Shown here piece after piece: positions 46,453 to 54,341 of a stretch of DNA of 64,000 nt. The translations under genes and the position numbers were made by a program. The stretch's first letter is position 1; each line of letters opens with the position of its first letter. The stretch comes from Paenibacillus amylolyticus (lineage in GTDB: Bacteria; Bacillota; Bacilli; Paenibacillales; Paenibacillaceae). The notes beneath the pieces are model-generated. The model made no database searches and was not told where the DNA came from. It worked only from the letters and a program-made list of their open reading frames with translations. The stretch spans positions 434,001 to 498,000 of the forward strand of contig NZ_RIAS01000001.1 in the NCBI RefSeq assembly GCF_003719335.1, written 5' to 3'.

Positions 46453-47423
46453 TAACTCACCCCTTCTGATTGCATACCTTGGATCAAATGAAAAAGCATT
46501 TCATGTGTAGGTACCTTCAGATTGAACTCCTTTGCCATTCTTATGATTGATCCGTTAATTGATTCAACCTCTGTTATGCGTTTATGTAGTACATCTGCCA
46601 GCATGGAGGACGTATTCGAAGCAGTGTCGCGGCATACCCCCTGAATCTGATCCCACAAATCTCCTTCCAATTGCACGTTCATAGCTCCATACACGGTCAT
46701 TGCCTCATCATACAACTGGCGCATAATGCTAACTCGTTCCTTCATGTGAAGCAATTCACCATTGGGGATTCTCCATATTGCCGTAAGCGGGTTGATCACC
46801 GCATTAATGAGCAGTTTTCTGTATATCAGCTTATCGATTTCATTCGACACTGTACAGTCAAATCCTGCCTGTTGCACAACCCTGGCTAAAGTAAATATTT
46901 GTTGTTCATCTATTATTCCCACGTTTGTTTTCGTCAAACTCTTGCTCAGGCCCAGAAGTGTTTTTCCATCGCCGGCCCGGTTCACCTCACCTTTGGTACG
47001 TTTAGCCCCTTCAGTTGTAATCGCACTACACAGCAATGCATTTGGCAAAGCAGCCTGTAGCTTCTCCAGATGACCAAGACCATTTTGATAACAAGCAATC
47101 TTTAATGGCTGCCGTGTCTCTAACGTTAACGTTGCTGTCTGTTCAATAAAATGATCAATATGAGTTTGCTTCACAGTGAGTAGTATCCAGTCTCCAGGCT
47201 CCTTGTTCCAATGATTCTCCAGTTGCGATGCCGGGTAAGCCCGAATCTCGTTGGGCCTAATGTGAATTTCTTTCTCCTTCTCAGTAATCGTAATCCCTTC
47301 TCGCTTAAGCTCATCGGCCTGTACTGATGTTCTAGTCCAAAAACGTACACTTTCACCTGATGCTTGCAACTTCCCTCCATATAAAAGTCCTAGCGAGCCT
47401 GCTCCTACTACATCTATAATCAT
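46452..47423 (-). CDS. panE: 2-dehydropantoate 2-reductase
   Basis: Ketopantoate reductase for pantothenate/CoA synthesis. The N-terminal NADPH Rossmann motif IDVVGAGSLGLLYGGKL is at residues 3-19. The catalytic-domain lysine lies in YRKLLINAVINPLTAIWRIPNG near residue 192. 323 residues is the normal length. It starts at ATG behind GGGGGATC and is translationally coupled to the DUF3397 gene; the same pairing is seen in Bacillus. Confidence 0.9.
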   Translation of the reverse strand: MIIDVVGAGSLGLLYGGKLQASGESVRFWTRTSVQADELKREGITITEKEKEIHIRPNEIRAYPASQLENHWNKEPGDWILLTVKQTHIDHFIEQTATLTLETRQPLKIACYQNGLGHLEKLQAALPNALLCSAITTEGAKRTKGEVNRAGDGKTLLGLSKSLTKTNVGIIDEQQIFTLARVVQQAGFDCTVSNEIDKLIYRKLLINAVINPLTAIWRIPNGELLHMKERVSIMRQLYDEAMTVYGAMNVQLEGDLWDQIQGVCRDTASNTSSMLADVLHKRITEVESINGSIIRMAKEFNLKVPTHEMLFHLIQGMQSEGVS

Positions 47424-47514
47424 CTGATCCCCCTGTTCTGGTCATGTTACTGTACCATTTGAATCAATCCGAAAAATCTTCTTCTATAATAGAACAAAAT
47501 GCACACAACTAAAA

Positions 47515-47555
47515 ACCCGTCATACCAACCGTATAATTACGGAGGTTTGGCGGGT
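47515..47555 (-). terminator. Terminator after rsfA
   Basis: Paired segments ACCCG/CGGGT, CCAA/TTGG and CCGTA/TACGG form a long imperfect stem on the minus strand, followed by TTTTT. Confidence 0.7.
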
Positions 47556-47590
47556 AAATATTACAAGGTTACTTTTACTTTTGAATATAG

Positions 47591-48241
47591 CTACTCAATC
47601 CGTTCCAAGTTTCCGTTGGCATCCATTTTGAACCTTGTCTTGAGTTCTTCTTCTTCTTCAGATAAAAAGGCAAGCCTGCGTGCACGATCCATAATTTGGA
47701 TCAATGCTTTGTAATCATCGTTCACCACGCGATAATCGGTTTGAACCTCATTAACTTCCTTGGACAACCTGTCGTTCTCACAACGTAATTCATGCAGTTC
47801 GTCTTCCTTCTCACGCAATTCCTTTTCAAGCATTTTAAGCTGACGATTACTCTCCTGTGCAGTTCCTTTCCACTGCCTTAGGAAACGGATGACTGCATCC
47901 ATAGATAAGGATTCATCCGACACACCCTCCGTCTTGAAAACACCTTCCTCAGCGTCTAATGTTGCCAGTGCAGCAACCTGTGGACCAAGCATTGCCGGCT
48001 GTTTTCTTAGATAGCTCCGCTTCTGCCTTTGTGCTTTAGCATTGCTAATCGCAGATTCATACTTTTTACGCACACAGCTGTTCCAACGGAACCCACAGGC
48101 AGCCGAAGTTCTGCCTATTTTTTCGCCCACTTCTTCAAAAGCGGCTAGCTGCGTACTGCCTTCCCGAATATGACGCAATGTAACCTCCGCCAAAATCAAA
48201 TCATCCTCTGTGCTCCAAGCATCCTGTCTCACTGCAGTCAT
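47591..48241 (-). CDS. rsfA: RsfA-family prespore transcription regulator
   Basis: The N-terminal 60 residues are Myb/SANT-like ([32 protein letters not shown] ... [12 protein letters not shown]), diagnostic of the RsfA family, which tunes sigma-F-dependent genes in the forespore. The C-terminal half is a coiled coil (about residues 125-190). The ATG at 48241 follows GGAGGG; a longer frame to 48265 starts upstream of that SD. No forespore promoter was convincingly seen. The 315-base gap to the next gene carries that gene's promoter and an imperfect palindrome near 48290. Confidence 0.9.
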   Translation of the reverse strand: MTAVRQDAWSTEDDLILAEVTLRHIREGSTQLAAFEEVGEKIGRTSAACGFRWNSCVRKKYESAISNAKAQRQKRSYLRKQPAMLGPQVAALATLDAEEGVFKTEGVSDESLSMDAVIRFLRQWKGTAQESNRQLKMLEKELREKEDELHELRCENDRLSKEVNEVQTDYRVVNDDYKALIQIMDRARRLAFLSEEEEELKTRFKMDANGNLERIE

Positions 48242-48481
48242 GCTATAATACCCTCCTAACACCATCCTGAAATAACCGTCCCCATAACCGGTAACCCGTT
48301 ATGTGAATTAGGTATAAAAGTTGCTTTACTCAATCTTATGCCTCTCATAGAGTTCATAGAATTGATTTCATACTAAAATGTATTTCCACATTCAGGTCCC
48401 CTCATACGTGATTAATATAATTCTGCATACTTTTAATCTAAAGCGTATTAAAAAAAGAATTCGCTTTCATACCCAAATTTG

Positions 48482-48510
48482 TTTACACGTTTTTCCTTTG
48501 TCGGTATAAT
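48482..48510 (+). promoter_or_regulatory. Sigma-A promoter of DUF2626 gene
   Basis: TTTACA (48482-48487) and a consensus TATAAT (48505-48510) are exactly 17 bases apart, about 45 bases before the start codon. Confidence 0.8.
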
Positions 48511-48556
48511 ATTATGTAGACAATCTATGAACGTACATAAGAGAGGAGGATTTACC

Positions 48557-48793
48557 GTGGCACGCATGTTTCGGGTACTCGGGTTCTTCACGCTTGCGAT
48601 TGGCCTGATGGCTTTTGCAGGAGATTTAGTCGAAATGGCTTTACTGTTCTTCCTGCAGACTGCGTTTTTTGTTCTTTTGGGATACTTGAAGTTTACAGAA
48701 CGTACGTACATATTGCTCTTCTGGGGTTATATGATCGTGACGTTCACAGGGTTCAGCTACTGGACTGTATTTCAAATGGGACTGCCGCTCTAA
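48557..48793 (+). CDS. DUF2626 small membrane protein
   Basis: 78-residue protein starting at GTG 48557, which follows AGAGGAGG at 7 bases. It begins MARMFRVLGFFTLAIGLMAF and has three hydrophobic segments with a KFTERTYILLFWGYM loop, matching the DUF2626 family conserved in Bacillales. Function is unknown. It has its own consensus promoter and terminator, so it is an independent single-gene unit. Confidence 0.85.
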   Translation: MARMFRVLGFFTLAIGLMAFAGDLVEMALLFFLQTAFFVLLGYLKFTERTYILLFWGYMIVTFTGFSYWTVFQMGLPL

Positions 48794-48812
48794 TCCGCCA
48801 GCAGCATCAAAG

Positions 48813-48840
48813 CAATCCGGCTCTTGTCGGATTGTTTTTT
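48813..48840 (+). terminator. Terminator after DUF2626 gene
   Basis: The stem CAATCCG/CGGATTG is followed by a T run on the plus strand. Confidence 0.9.
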
Positions 48841-48886
48841 TGTTTTTAAGATTACATATGAAGATATAATGGTATGTAACCATTAA

Positions 48887-48915
48887 GGATATTTTTCGTA
48901 CGGATTTCATATATT
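48887..48915 (+). promoter_or_regulatory. Candidate sigma-E promoter
   Basis: GGATATT (48887-48893), a 14-base spacer and CATATATT (48908-48915) resemble the sigma-E pattern (kmATATT and CATAnnnT). It lies about 58 bases before the next gene. A competing sigma-A-like TATAAT occurs at 48865-48870 without a good -35. Confidence 0.4.
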
Positions 48916-48972
48916 GTTTGGAAGAGTACTCATCTGCAGGATTTTACAAGGATTAAAGAAAGGAGAATGATT

Positions 48973-50052
48973 GTGAAGCATCGATATGGCCTAATCGCCA
49001 TCTTGTACATTATCATATTGTTCGTGCAGTCCGCCTCATCATACGTTTATGGAGAAACTTCACCCGAAGAGACGCAAGCCATTCTGCAAAAGACATTATC
49101 TATTGTAGAGATTGATCATGAAATTAAACGTATAACTGAACAGCAGACACAATTAGCCAAGCAACATGAGACACTAACTGCCCAACTGCTGCAACAGAAA
49201 AAGGAAATACATATCCAGCAAGACCGCGCCGGAGCTGTTGTAAGGTCCTACTACACGGGAGAGCGTGACAGCCTGCTCATGACAGTACTTGGAGCAAGAT
49301 CATTTAAAGATTTGTTTGTTCTATATGACTACTATCAAATCATCATTGGTAAAGATCAAGCCGTTTTGGACAAGTATCAGACCCGCTACAATCAACTGCA
49401 GCATACGTCTGATCAAATCCGCCAAACCTCTATAGAGCTCACCGAGATGAAAACCAATCTCGAGAACCAGCGAACAAGGGTAGCCTCACTGCAAAAAGAA
49501 GTGGATAAGCAAATAACCGCCAGCGGTGACGCGGCAGCTATCCAAAAATTAATGAATGAATTAACGTTGTATTGGGAAAACGTCGGCATATACGAGGTAA
49601 AACGTTATTTCAAGGCATTGGCGTCAGCCATGCAAAACTTGCCCGATTTTGTGCAAAAGCAAAACGGAGCCATTTCTACTACGGGCACAACGTATACCAT
49701 CCGCATTGGTCAGGACGAATTAAATGCGTTTTTACGCTCACAAAATGAAATTTTTGAAGATTTTGCGTTCACATTTGATCAGGATAAAATTACAGCTTCG
49801 GGTAAGCGTGATCAATTACAATTAAGCATTGAAGGACACTATACGGTCGAGAACGAACCGCAAAATTCCATTCGTTTTCATGTGGATAAGCTGGTGTTCA
49901 ATCAGCTTGAACTGCCTGATACAACACGCAGCATGTTGGAGAAAGAGTTCGATCTCGGTTTTTATCCGCAAAAAATACTGTCCTTTGTCAAAGCTACGGA
50001 TGTTTCCACAGATGAAGGGGTTTTGGAAGTGAAATTAGCGATTTCATTTTAG
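48973..50052 (+). CDS. Exported coiled-coil protein of unknown function (CwlO/PcsB-like N-terminus)
   Basis: About 359 residues. A signal peptide (LIAILYIIILFVQSASSYVYG) precedes a long coiled coil (about residues 35-190: KRITEQQTQLAKQHETLTAQ and later heptads). The embedded GAVVRSYYTGERDSLLMTVLGARSFKDLF is reminiscent of the CwlO/PcsB N-terminal regulatory domain. No NlpC/P60 or other catalytic domain follows; the C-terminal 150 residues form an unrecognised beta-rich region. The GTG at 48973 is 7 bases after AGGAG and is preferred to the ATG at 48967. Its end overlaps the convergent neighbour by 4 bases. Confidence 0.75.
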   Translation: MKHRYGLIAILYIIILFVQSASSYVYGETSPEETQAILQKTLSIVEIDHEIKRITEQQTQLAKQHETLTAQLLQQKKEIHIQQDRAGAVVRSYYTGERDSLLMTVLGARSFKDLFVLYDYYQIIIGKDQAVLDKYQTRYNQLQHTSDQIRQTSIELTEMKTNLENQRTRVASLQKEVDKQITASGDAAAIQKLMNELTLYWENVGIYEVKRYFKALASAMQNLPDFVQKQNGAISTTGTTYTIRIGQDELNAFLRSQNEIFEDFAFTFDQDKITASGKRDQLQLSIEGHYTVENEPQNSIRFHVDKLVFNQLELPDTTRSMLEKEFDLGFYPQKILSFVKATDVSTDEGVLEVKLAISF

Positions 50053-51320
50053 GGGTTAACCGTTTTTCTAATGCTGCTCACATACTGGGCAGCACTGATC
50101 TCCCCTTCGAGAACCTGTTGCACTCGTTTTTGAAAACGATCGATCATCATTTTGTTTTCAATCGATTGCACCGGAGACTCTTTGGCGAACCATGATTGGT
50201 TTAAAGCCATATTATACCGACTCTCAACATCCCCAACTTCCTTCTCACTCTCTTGTTTTCTTGCAGGCAAACGTTTGGTTTGTTTATACCACTTTTTCTG
50301 CGTTACTGCAGAAGACATGCCTTCAATCCAATGACTCGCTGCATCCGTTTCCACAGCTCCTGCTGTAATAACCAGACTTCTGGATTCTACCGCCCGCAAA
50401 GCCTGCAAAGAGACAGGTGAAGAAAATGTCCCCCGACCTTTGGCAGCTTCATCTGCATGTAAAATACGAGATAATGTAGATACAAACATCGGGGTTGGCA
50501 CCTTATCATCCGAAGCAGCTAATACTGGATCTACAGACATGGTTATAATATGGGGTTGGAGCTCGCCGAGTAAGCTGATCCCCTGTTGAAATTCATTTGT
50601 CATAGAGGTACGCTGCATTCTTAGAATCTGGTCGGGACTCATTCCTGGCGGCAAGTAACTCAACCACGCACTCGCTTCGTAAATATCATCTATATTCAAC
50701 GAAATCAAAGGTGCGCTCTTTGTTTGAGATTCCTTGATTAACTTAGACCATTGCTCCCTATTCTGTGGAAAGCCCTGCAACCCAGCCTCATTCAAATATG
50801 AGGGTATTACTCCCATCACATAAGGATCTACATCAAAGGGCATTGCCCATTGATATCCGTTCCACTCTGTTATTCCTCGTAACTCAGCAACTGAATCGCC
50901 AAGAGCTTTGGAAAGCGTTGTCGCATTTAAAGGAAGCAAATAACCTTTTTTGGCATAATGTTGAACTTGGTCACTATCCAATAAAATAATATCTCCGTTC
51001 TCCCCCAAGGAAAACTCCTGATCGAGCACCTCTTTATACTCATCCGGTTCCACATTGCGGAGATTAATCTCAACGTAAATAGAAGCCGCTACTTCTTTAG
51101 CCACTTTTTGAAAAGACTCAAACTCGGCTTTGGACATGGATACCATTACATCGAGAGGTGCACTTGTATTTTGATTACGGGATGAAACACCCGTGTATGT
51201 ATCTTTCTCTTGATTTCGTCCCTGATTATGCTGCGAACCTCTAAAATCAAAGCTAGGTGAAAGGATTGTTAGCGAAAGCAGTAAAACTGCAAATAAAACA
51301 ACCTGATGTCTACGCTTCAT
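50049..51320 (-). CDS. Exported family 1 solute-binding-like protein without lipobox
   Basis: 423 residues. An N-terminal hydrophobic segment (VVLFAVLLLSLTIL) is followed by a Ser/Asn-rich linker and no cysteine near the cleavage region, so it is not a standard lipoprotein. The body has extracellular solute-binding features (GENGDIILLDSDQVQHYAKKGYLLPLN and GYQWAMPFDVDPYVMGV) typical of family 1 sugar-binding proteins. No permease or ATPase gene is adjacent, so transport cannot be assumed; it may be a sensor or wall-associated protein. It is convergent with the coiled-coil gene, sharing 4 bases. Confidence 0.7.
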   Translation of the reverse strand: MKRRHQVVLFAVLLLSLTILSPSFDFRGSQHNQGRNQEKDTYTGVSSRNQNTSAPLDVMVSMSKAEFESFQKVAKEVAASIYVEINLRNVEPDEYKEVLDQEFSLGENGDIILLDSDQVQHYAKKGYLLPLNATTLSKALGDSVAELRGITEWNGYQWAMPFDVDPYVMGVIPSYLNEAGLQGFPQNREQWSKLIKESQTKSAPLISLNIDDIYEASAWLSYLPPGMSPDQILRMQRTSMTNEFQQGISLLGELQPHIITMSVDPVLAASDDKVPTPMFVSTLSRILHADEAAKGRGTFSSPVSLQALRAVESRSLVITAGAVETDAASHWIEGMSSAVTQKKWYKQTKRLPARKQESEKEVGDVESRYNMALNQSWFAKESPVQSIENKMMIDRFQKRVQQVLEGEISAAQYVSSIRKTVNP

Positions 51321-51488
51321 TCACTCTCCCCCTTGAAATAACTTATTTTATATTTTCTCGCAACCATTATTGTAACAAATATGTAGTGCTCTTGTCCTAC
51401 CCTGCCAAAAAACACTTTTCTTGTATTTTGCATATTAAGAGCATATACAGTTCTGTATAACATTTGATTTTAATTTTTTCAGCAAAAA

Positions 51489-51511
51489 AAGCCGACTTCA
51501 AAAGTCGGCTT
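51489..51511 (-). terminator. Terminator after ylaK
   Basis: The perfect 10-bp stem AAGCCGACTT/AAGTCGGCTT is followed on the minus strand by TTTTTTT. It lies about 57 bases after the ylaK stop. The 51321-51488 interval holds no further gene. Confidence 0.9.
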
Positions 51512-51567
51512 GTGCTTTAAATCATTTTCCGGGAAATAAATCCAACTTTGTAACGATCGAGAGCTTG

Positions 51568-52902
51568 TTACAACAAGTCTGCCGCAAGCTGTGCCAGCTT
51601 GGAACGTTCTCCTTTTTCAAGCATAATATGCCCACTGATTCCCTCTTGTTTGAAACGTTCGACAATGTAGGTCAATCCGTTGCTTGCGGAATCCAGGTAA
51701 GGGTGGTCAATCTGCTCAGGGTCACCCATCAAAATAATTTTACTACCTTCACCCACCCGGGATACTATTGTTTTCACTTCATGACGAGACAAGTTCTGTG
51801 CTTCATCGATAATGATGAATTGACCGGGAATCGATCTTCCGCGGATATAGGTCAGTGCTTCAACTTGAATGCTGCCGAGACCCATCAGTATTTTGTCTAT
51901 ATCTCCAGCCTTTTTTGTATCAAATAAAAATTCAAGATTATCATAGATGGGTTGCATCCAAGGACGAAGCTTTTCTTCCTTCTCTCCTGGCAAATACCCG
52001 ATATCCTTGCCCATCGGCACGACGGGACGCGCGATCAGCAGTTTTTTGTATTTGTGATCATCCTCTACTTTCAGCAATCCTGCTGCCAAGGCGAGCAGTG
52101 TTTTACCTGTACCCGCTTTGCCAGTTATTGTCACAAGCGGAATATCGTCGTTCAACAGAAGCTCCAATGCCATCCTTTGTTGTGCATTTCGGGCGCTAAT
52201 CCCCCAGACATTATCATTACTGAGGAACAATGGCTCCAGCTTTGTACCTTCGGTATTCACTTTAAGCAAAGCGGATTTGTTCGTACCCATCTCATCCTTC
52301 AGAATGACAAATTCATTCGGATAGAGTGAATAAGACAGTTGTAACGGTTTGATCGGCAAGAAACGATATGTGTAAAACTCATCAATGACAGACGGGTGAA
52401 CTTTCAGCGCTGTATATCCAGGGTACAACTCGCTAAGTCCAGCAGTCCGATCCGATAAGTAATCCTGTGTGATCAGTCCAAGTACGTCCGCCTTGATCCG
52501 TACCAGAACGTCTTTACTAACAAGAACAACTTGTCGCTCCACCACTTCTTTTTCATTCTCTTCAATCTGATAATTCAGCGCGACGGCCAAGATTCGATTG
52601 TCATTGGACACTTCCCCGAACATTTCCTGAACTCTCACAAAACTGCGGTGATTAAGCTCAACTTTTAGATTGCCTCCATTCGCAAGAGGTACGCCACTGT
52701 GCAAGTGACCCAGTTCCCTGAGTCCATCCAGCAGTCTGGACACATTGCGTGCGTTACGGCCGATCTCATCGGCATTTCTTTTTTTGGAGTCAATCTCCTC
52801 CAGTACAACCGCGGGAATGATTACCTCATGTTCTTCAAAGGCAAATATGGCATTGGGGTCATGCAGAAGCACGTTGGTATCCAATACAAAAATCTTTTTC
52901 AT
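51568..52902 (-). CDS. ylaK: PhoH-family PIN-ATPase YlaK
   Basis: 444-residue fusion of an N-terminal PIN-domain nuclease (VLDTNVLLHDP, EEIDSKK; acidic metal residues) and a C-terminal PhoH ATPase (Walker A ITGKAGTGKTLLALAAG near residue 255, Walker B FIIIDEAQN). PIN-PhoH proteins act on RNA as helicase-nucleases. ylaK lies next to ylaJ, as in Bacillus. The leader upstream contains a strong nested hairpin. Confidence 0.93.
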   Translation of the reverse strand: MKKIFVLDTNVLLHDPNAIFAFEEHEVIIPAVVLEEIDSKKRNADEIGRNARNVSRLLDGLRELGHLHSGVPLANGGNLKVELNHRSFVRVQEMFGEVSNDNRILAVALNYQIEENEKEVVERQVVLVSKDVLVRIKADVLGLITQDYLSDRTAGLSELYPGYTALKVHPSVIDEFYTYRFLPIKPLQLSYSLYPNEFVILKDEMGTNKSALLKVNTEGTKLEPLFLSNDNVWGISARNAQQRMALELLLNDDIPLVTITGKAGTGKTLLALAAGLLKVEDDHKYKKLLIARPVVPMGKDIGYLPGEKEEKLRPWMQPIYDNLEFLFDTKKAGDIDKILMGLGSIQVEALTYIRGRSIPGQFIIIDEAQNLSRHEVKTIVSRVGEGSKIILMGDPEQIDHPYLDSASNGLTYIVERFKQEGISGHIMLEKGERSKLAQLAADLL

Positions 52903-52951
52903 TCAATCCCCTCCAAAGCGGCGTCGTTAAAGGCATGGGCTGGAACGTGTT

Positions 52952-53005
52952 CTCGGGAATGACGAAGTTGCTCTTACGAGCCTTCCGTTTCCCCTCATTC
53001 CCGAG
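52952..53005 (-). promoter_or_regulatory. Nested hairpin in ylaK leader
   Basis: An 11-bp perfect stem (CTCGGGAATGA at 52952-52962 with TCATTCCCGAG at 52995-53005) encloses a second small stem GCTC/GAGC. No T-tract follows in the ylaK direction, so it is not a plain terminator. It lies 50-100 bases before the ylaK start, in the gap between ylaK and ylaJ. Confidence 0.55.
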
Positions 53006-53129
53006 TTCATCTTGATCATGTGATCTTCAGCAGCGGCATGGACAATCATGCTCCCATACATAAATGTATTCGACTAGGGCAAAATAATTGTCAACCATTC
53101 TGAAAAACTCCAAGAAAGGATGAACATTT

Positions 53130-53786
53130 ATGAAAATGGGGATATGCACGCTGCTTCTAATCTTTGTTCTTACTGGCTGTAATACTTCTACACGTAACGC
53201 TTCACAGGAACCGCATGAGATGCATCCAAGAAGTTACGGAGGAAACATAACCACACAGCAAGAAGATCGAATGAATCCTTCACGCTTAGATCACTTCAAC
53301 GAAAATACAGGCGAGGTACATGATCTCAATGTTGCGGATGATACAGAAATGGGCCGAATGACAAATAAAAAACGAGTGAGTCACCTCAAAGCACTTGCCA
53401 AGCAAGTTGAAGGTGTGCAAGATGCTAACTGCGTTATACTCGGCAACACAGCGGTTGTCGGCATTGATGTCGATGGTGATCTCGAACGGGCACGCGTTGG
53501 TACGATTAAATACGCCGTTGCAGAAGCTTTGCGCAAAGACCCGGAAGGTGTGGATTCCATCGTAACCGCCGATGCTGATGTCACGGAGCGTATCAAAGAA
53601 ATTGGTGAGCATATCCGTAAAGGCCATCCAATTTCCGGTTTTGCTTCAGAACTTGCCGATATGGTTGGGCGCATCATTCCACAGCTTCCGAAAGACGTCA
53701 AAGTTCGCCAAAACCCGGATGAACCTGCTCAGGATCAGTACATGCAACAACACAAATCGGAAAAAAGACAACAAAAAGCCCAGTGA
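53130..53786 (+). CDS. ylaJ: YhcN/YlaJ-family sporulation lipoprotein
   Basis: 218-residue lipoprotein. The signal peptide ends in the lipobox LTGC (Cys about 17). The YhcN/YlaJ domain covers LAKQVEGVQDANCVILGNTAVVGIDVDGD and ADVTERIKEIGEHIRKGHP. A charged Gln/Lys-rich tail closes it. Family members are forespore-expressed lipoproteins of the spore. A GGGCAAAATA sequence at 53077-53086 fits the sigma-F/G -10 pattern, but no good -35 was found. The stop codon lies within the shared terminator. Confidence 0.9.
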   Translation: MKMGICTLLLIFVLTGCNTSTRNASQEPHEMHPRSYGGNITTQQEDRMNPSRLDHFNENTGEVHDLNVADDTEMGRMTNKKRVSHLKALAKQVEGVQDANCVILGNTAVVGIDVDGDLERARVGTIKYAVAEALRKDPEGVDSIVTADADVTERIKEIGEHIRKGHPISGFASELADMVGRIIPQLPKDVKVRQNPDEPAQDQYMQQHKSEKRQQKAQ

Positions 53787-53805
53787 TCTCTCACTAGGCT
53801 TTTTT
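53773..53805. terminator. Bidirectional terminator between ylaJ and PNPOx-like gene
   Basis: The stem AAAAAGCC(C)AGTGA / TCACT(A)GGCTTTTTT has a TCTC loop and T runs on both strands. It overlaps the ylaJ stop and the last codons of the convergent gene, so the two genes share one compact terminator. Confidence 0.8.
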
Positions 53806-54246
53806 CATTGCCGCAAAGACTTGCTCATCAAGCTTCTCTGCGGCACGTTGGTCGTATATTTTGACAAATTGAGGCACAGAGGACAGTTGAGCACCATAGA
53901 ACAGGGCATTCCTCACCGCTTCAATCCGAATGTCGAAACAGCACATATTAAAGGGTACGTCTTGCAATGGATCTTGTCGCACGGAAGCACGTCCATTGAC
54001 TGCATACACCATCTCTTCGCCAAAAACAGTAATCGTAATCAGCGGATTGTGTATCATATTATTTACCAGACGGGAACGATGATCAATCGCCAAACGAAAA
54101 GTCGATGCATTTTCAGCATAAATCCAGGAGATTGCTGTAGAAGTCGGACCTCCAGATTCGACATCAACGGTGTTAAGAAGCACAAAAGTCTCGTCTTTAA
54201 ACTGCTGTAAAAGAGAATCTGTTAACTGTGTGACGGCTTCGGACAT
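53794..54246 (-). CDS. Pyridoxamine 5'-phosphate oxidase-like flavin-binding protein
   Basis: 150-residue split-barrel protein with the SGGPTSTAISWIYAENASTFRLAIDHRSRLVNNM segment typical of PNPOx-like FMN- or F420/haem-binding proteins. Substrate and cofactor are not deducible. A strong promoter is upstream: TTGGAA (54321-54326), 18 bases, TATAAT (54297-54302) with an extended TGC. It has no equivalent in the Bacillus yla block, so it looks inserted between ylaJ and the LCP gene. Confidence 0.8.
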   Translation of the reverse strand: MSEAVTQLTDSLLQQFKDETFVLLNTVDVESGGPTSTAISWIYAENASTFRLAIDHRSRLVNNMIHNPLITITVFGEEMVYAVNGRASVRQDPLQDVPFNMCCFDIRIEAVRNALFYGAQLSSVPQFVKIYDQRAAEKLDEQVFAAMKKA

Positions 54247-54296
54247 TCAACCAGCCCCCTAACCTTCTTTATGCAATTCTCATCTTGGTTGATGTT

Positions 54297-54326
54297 ATTA
54301 TAGCACACCGCGAACCGAGCTTCCAA
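54297..54326 (-). promoter_or_regulatory. Sigma-A promoter of PNPOx-like gene
   Basis: Minus-strand TTGGAA (54321-54326) and consensus TATAAT (54297-54302, preceded by TGC) are 18 bases apart, about 45 bases before the start codon. Confidence 0.75.
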
Positions 54327-54341
54327 TCCCCAAAACGTAAG

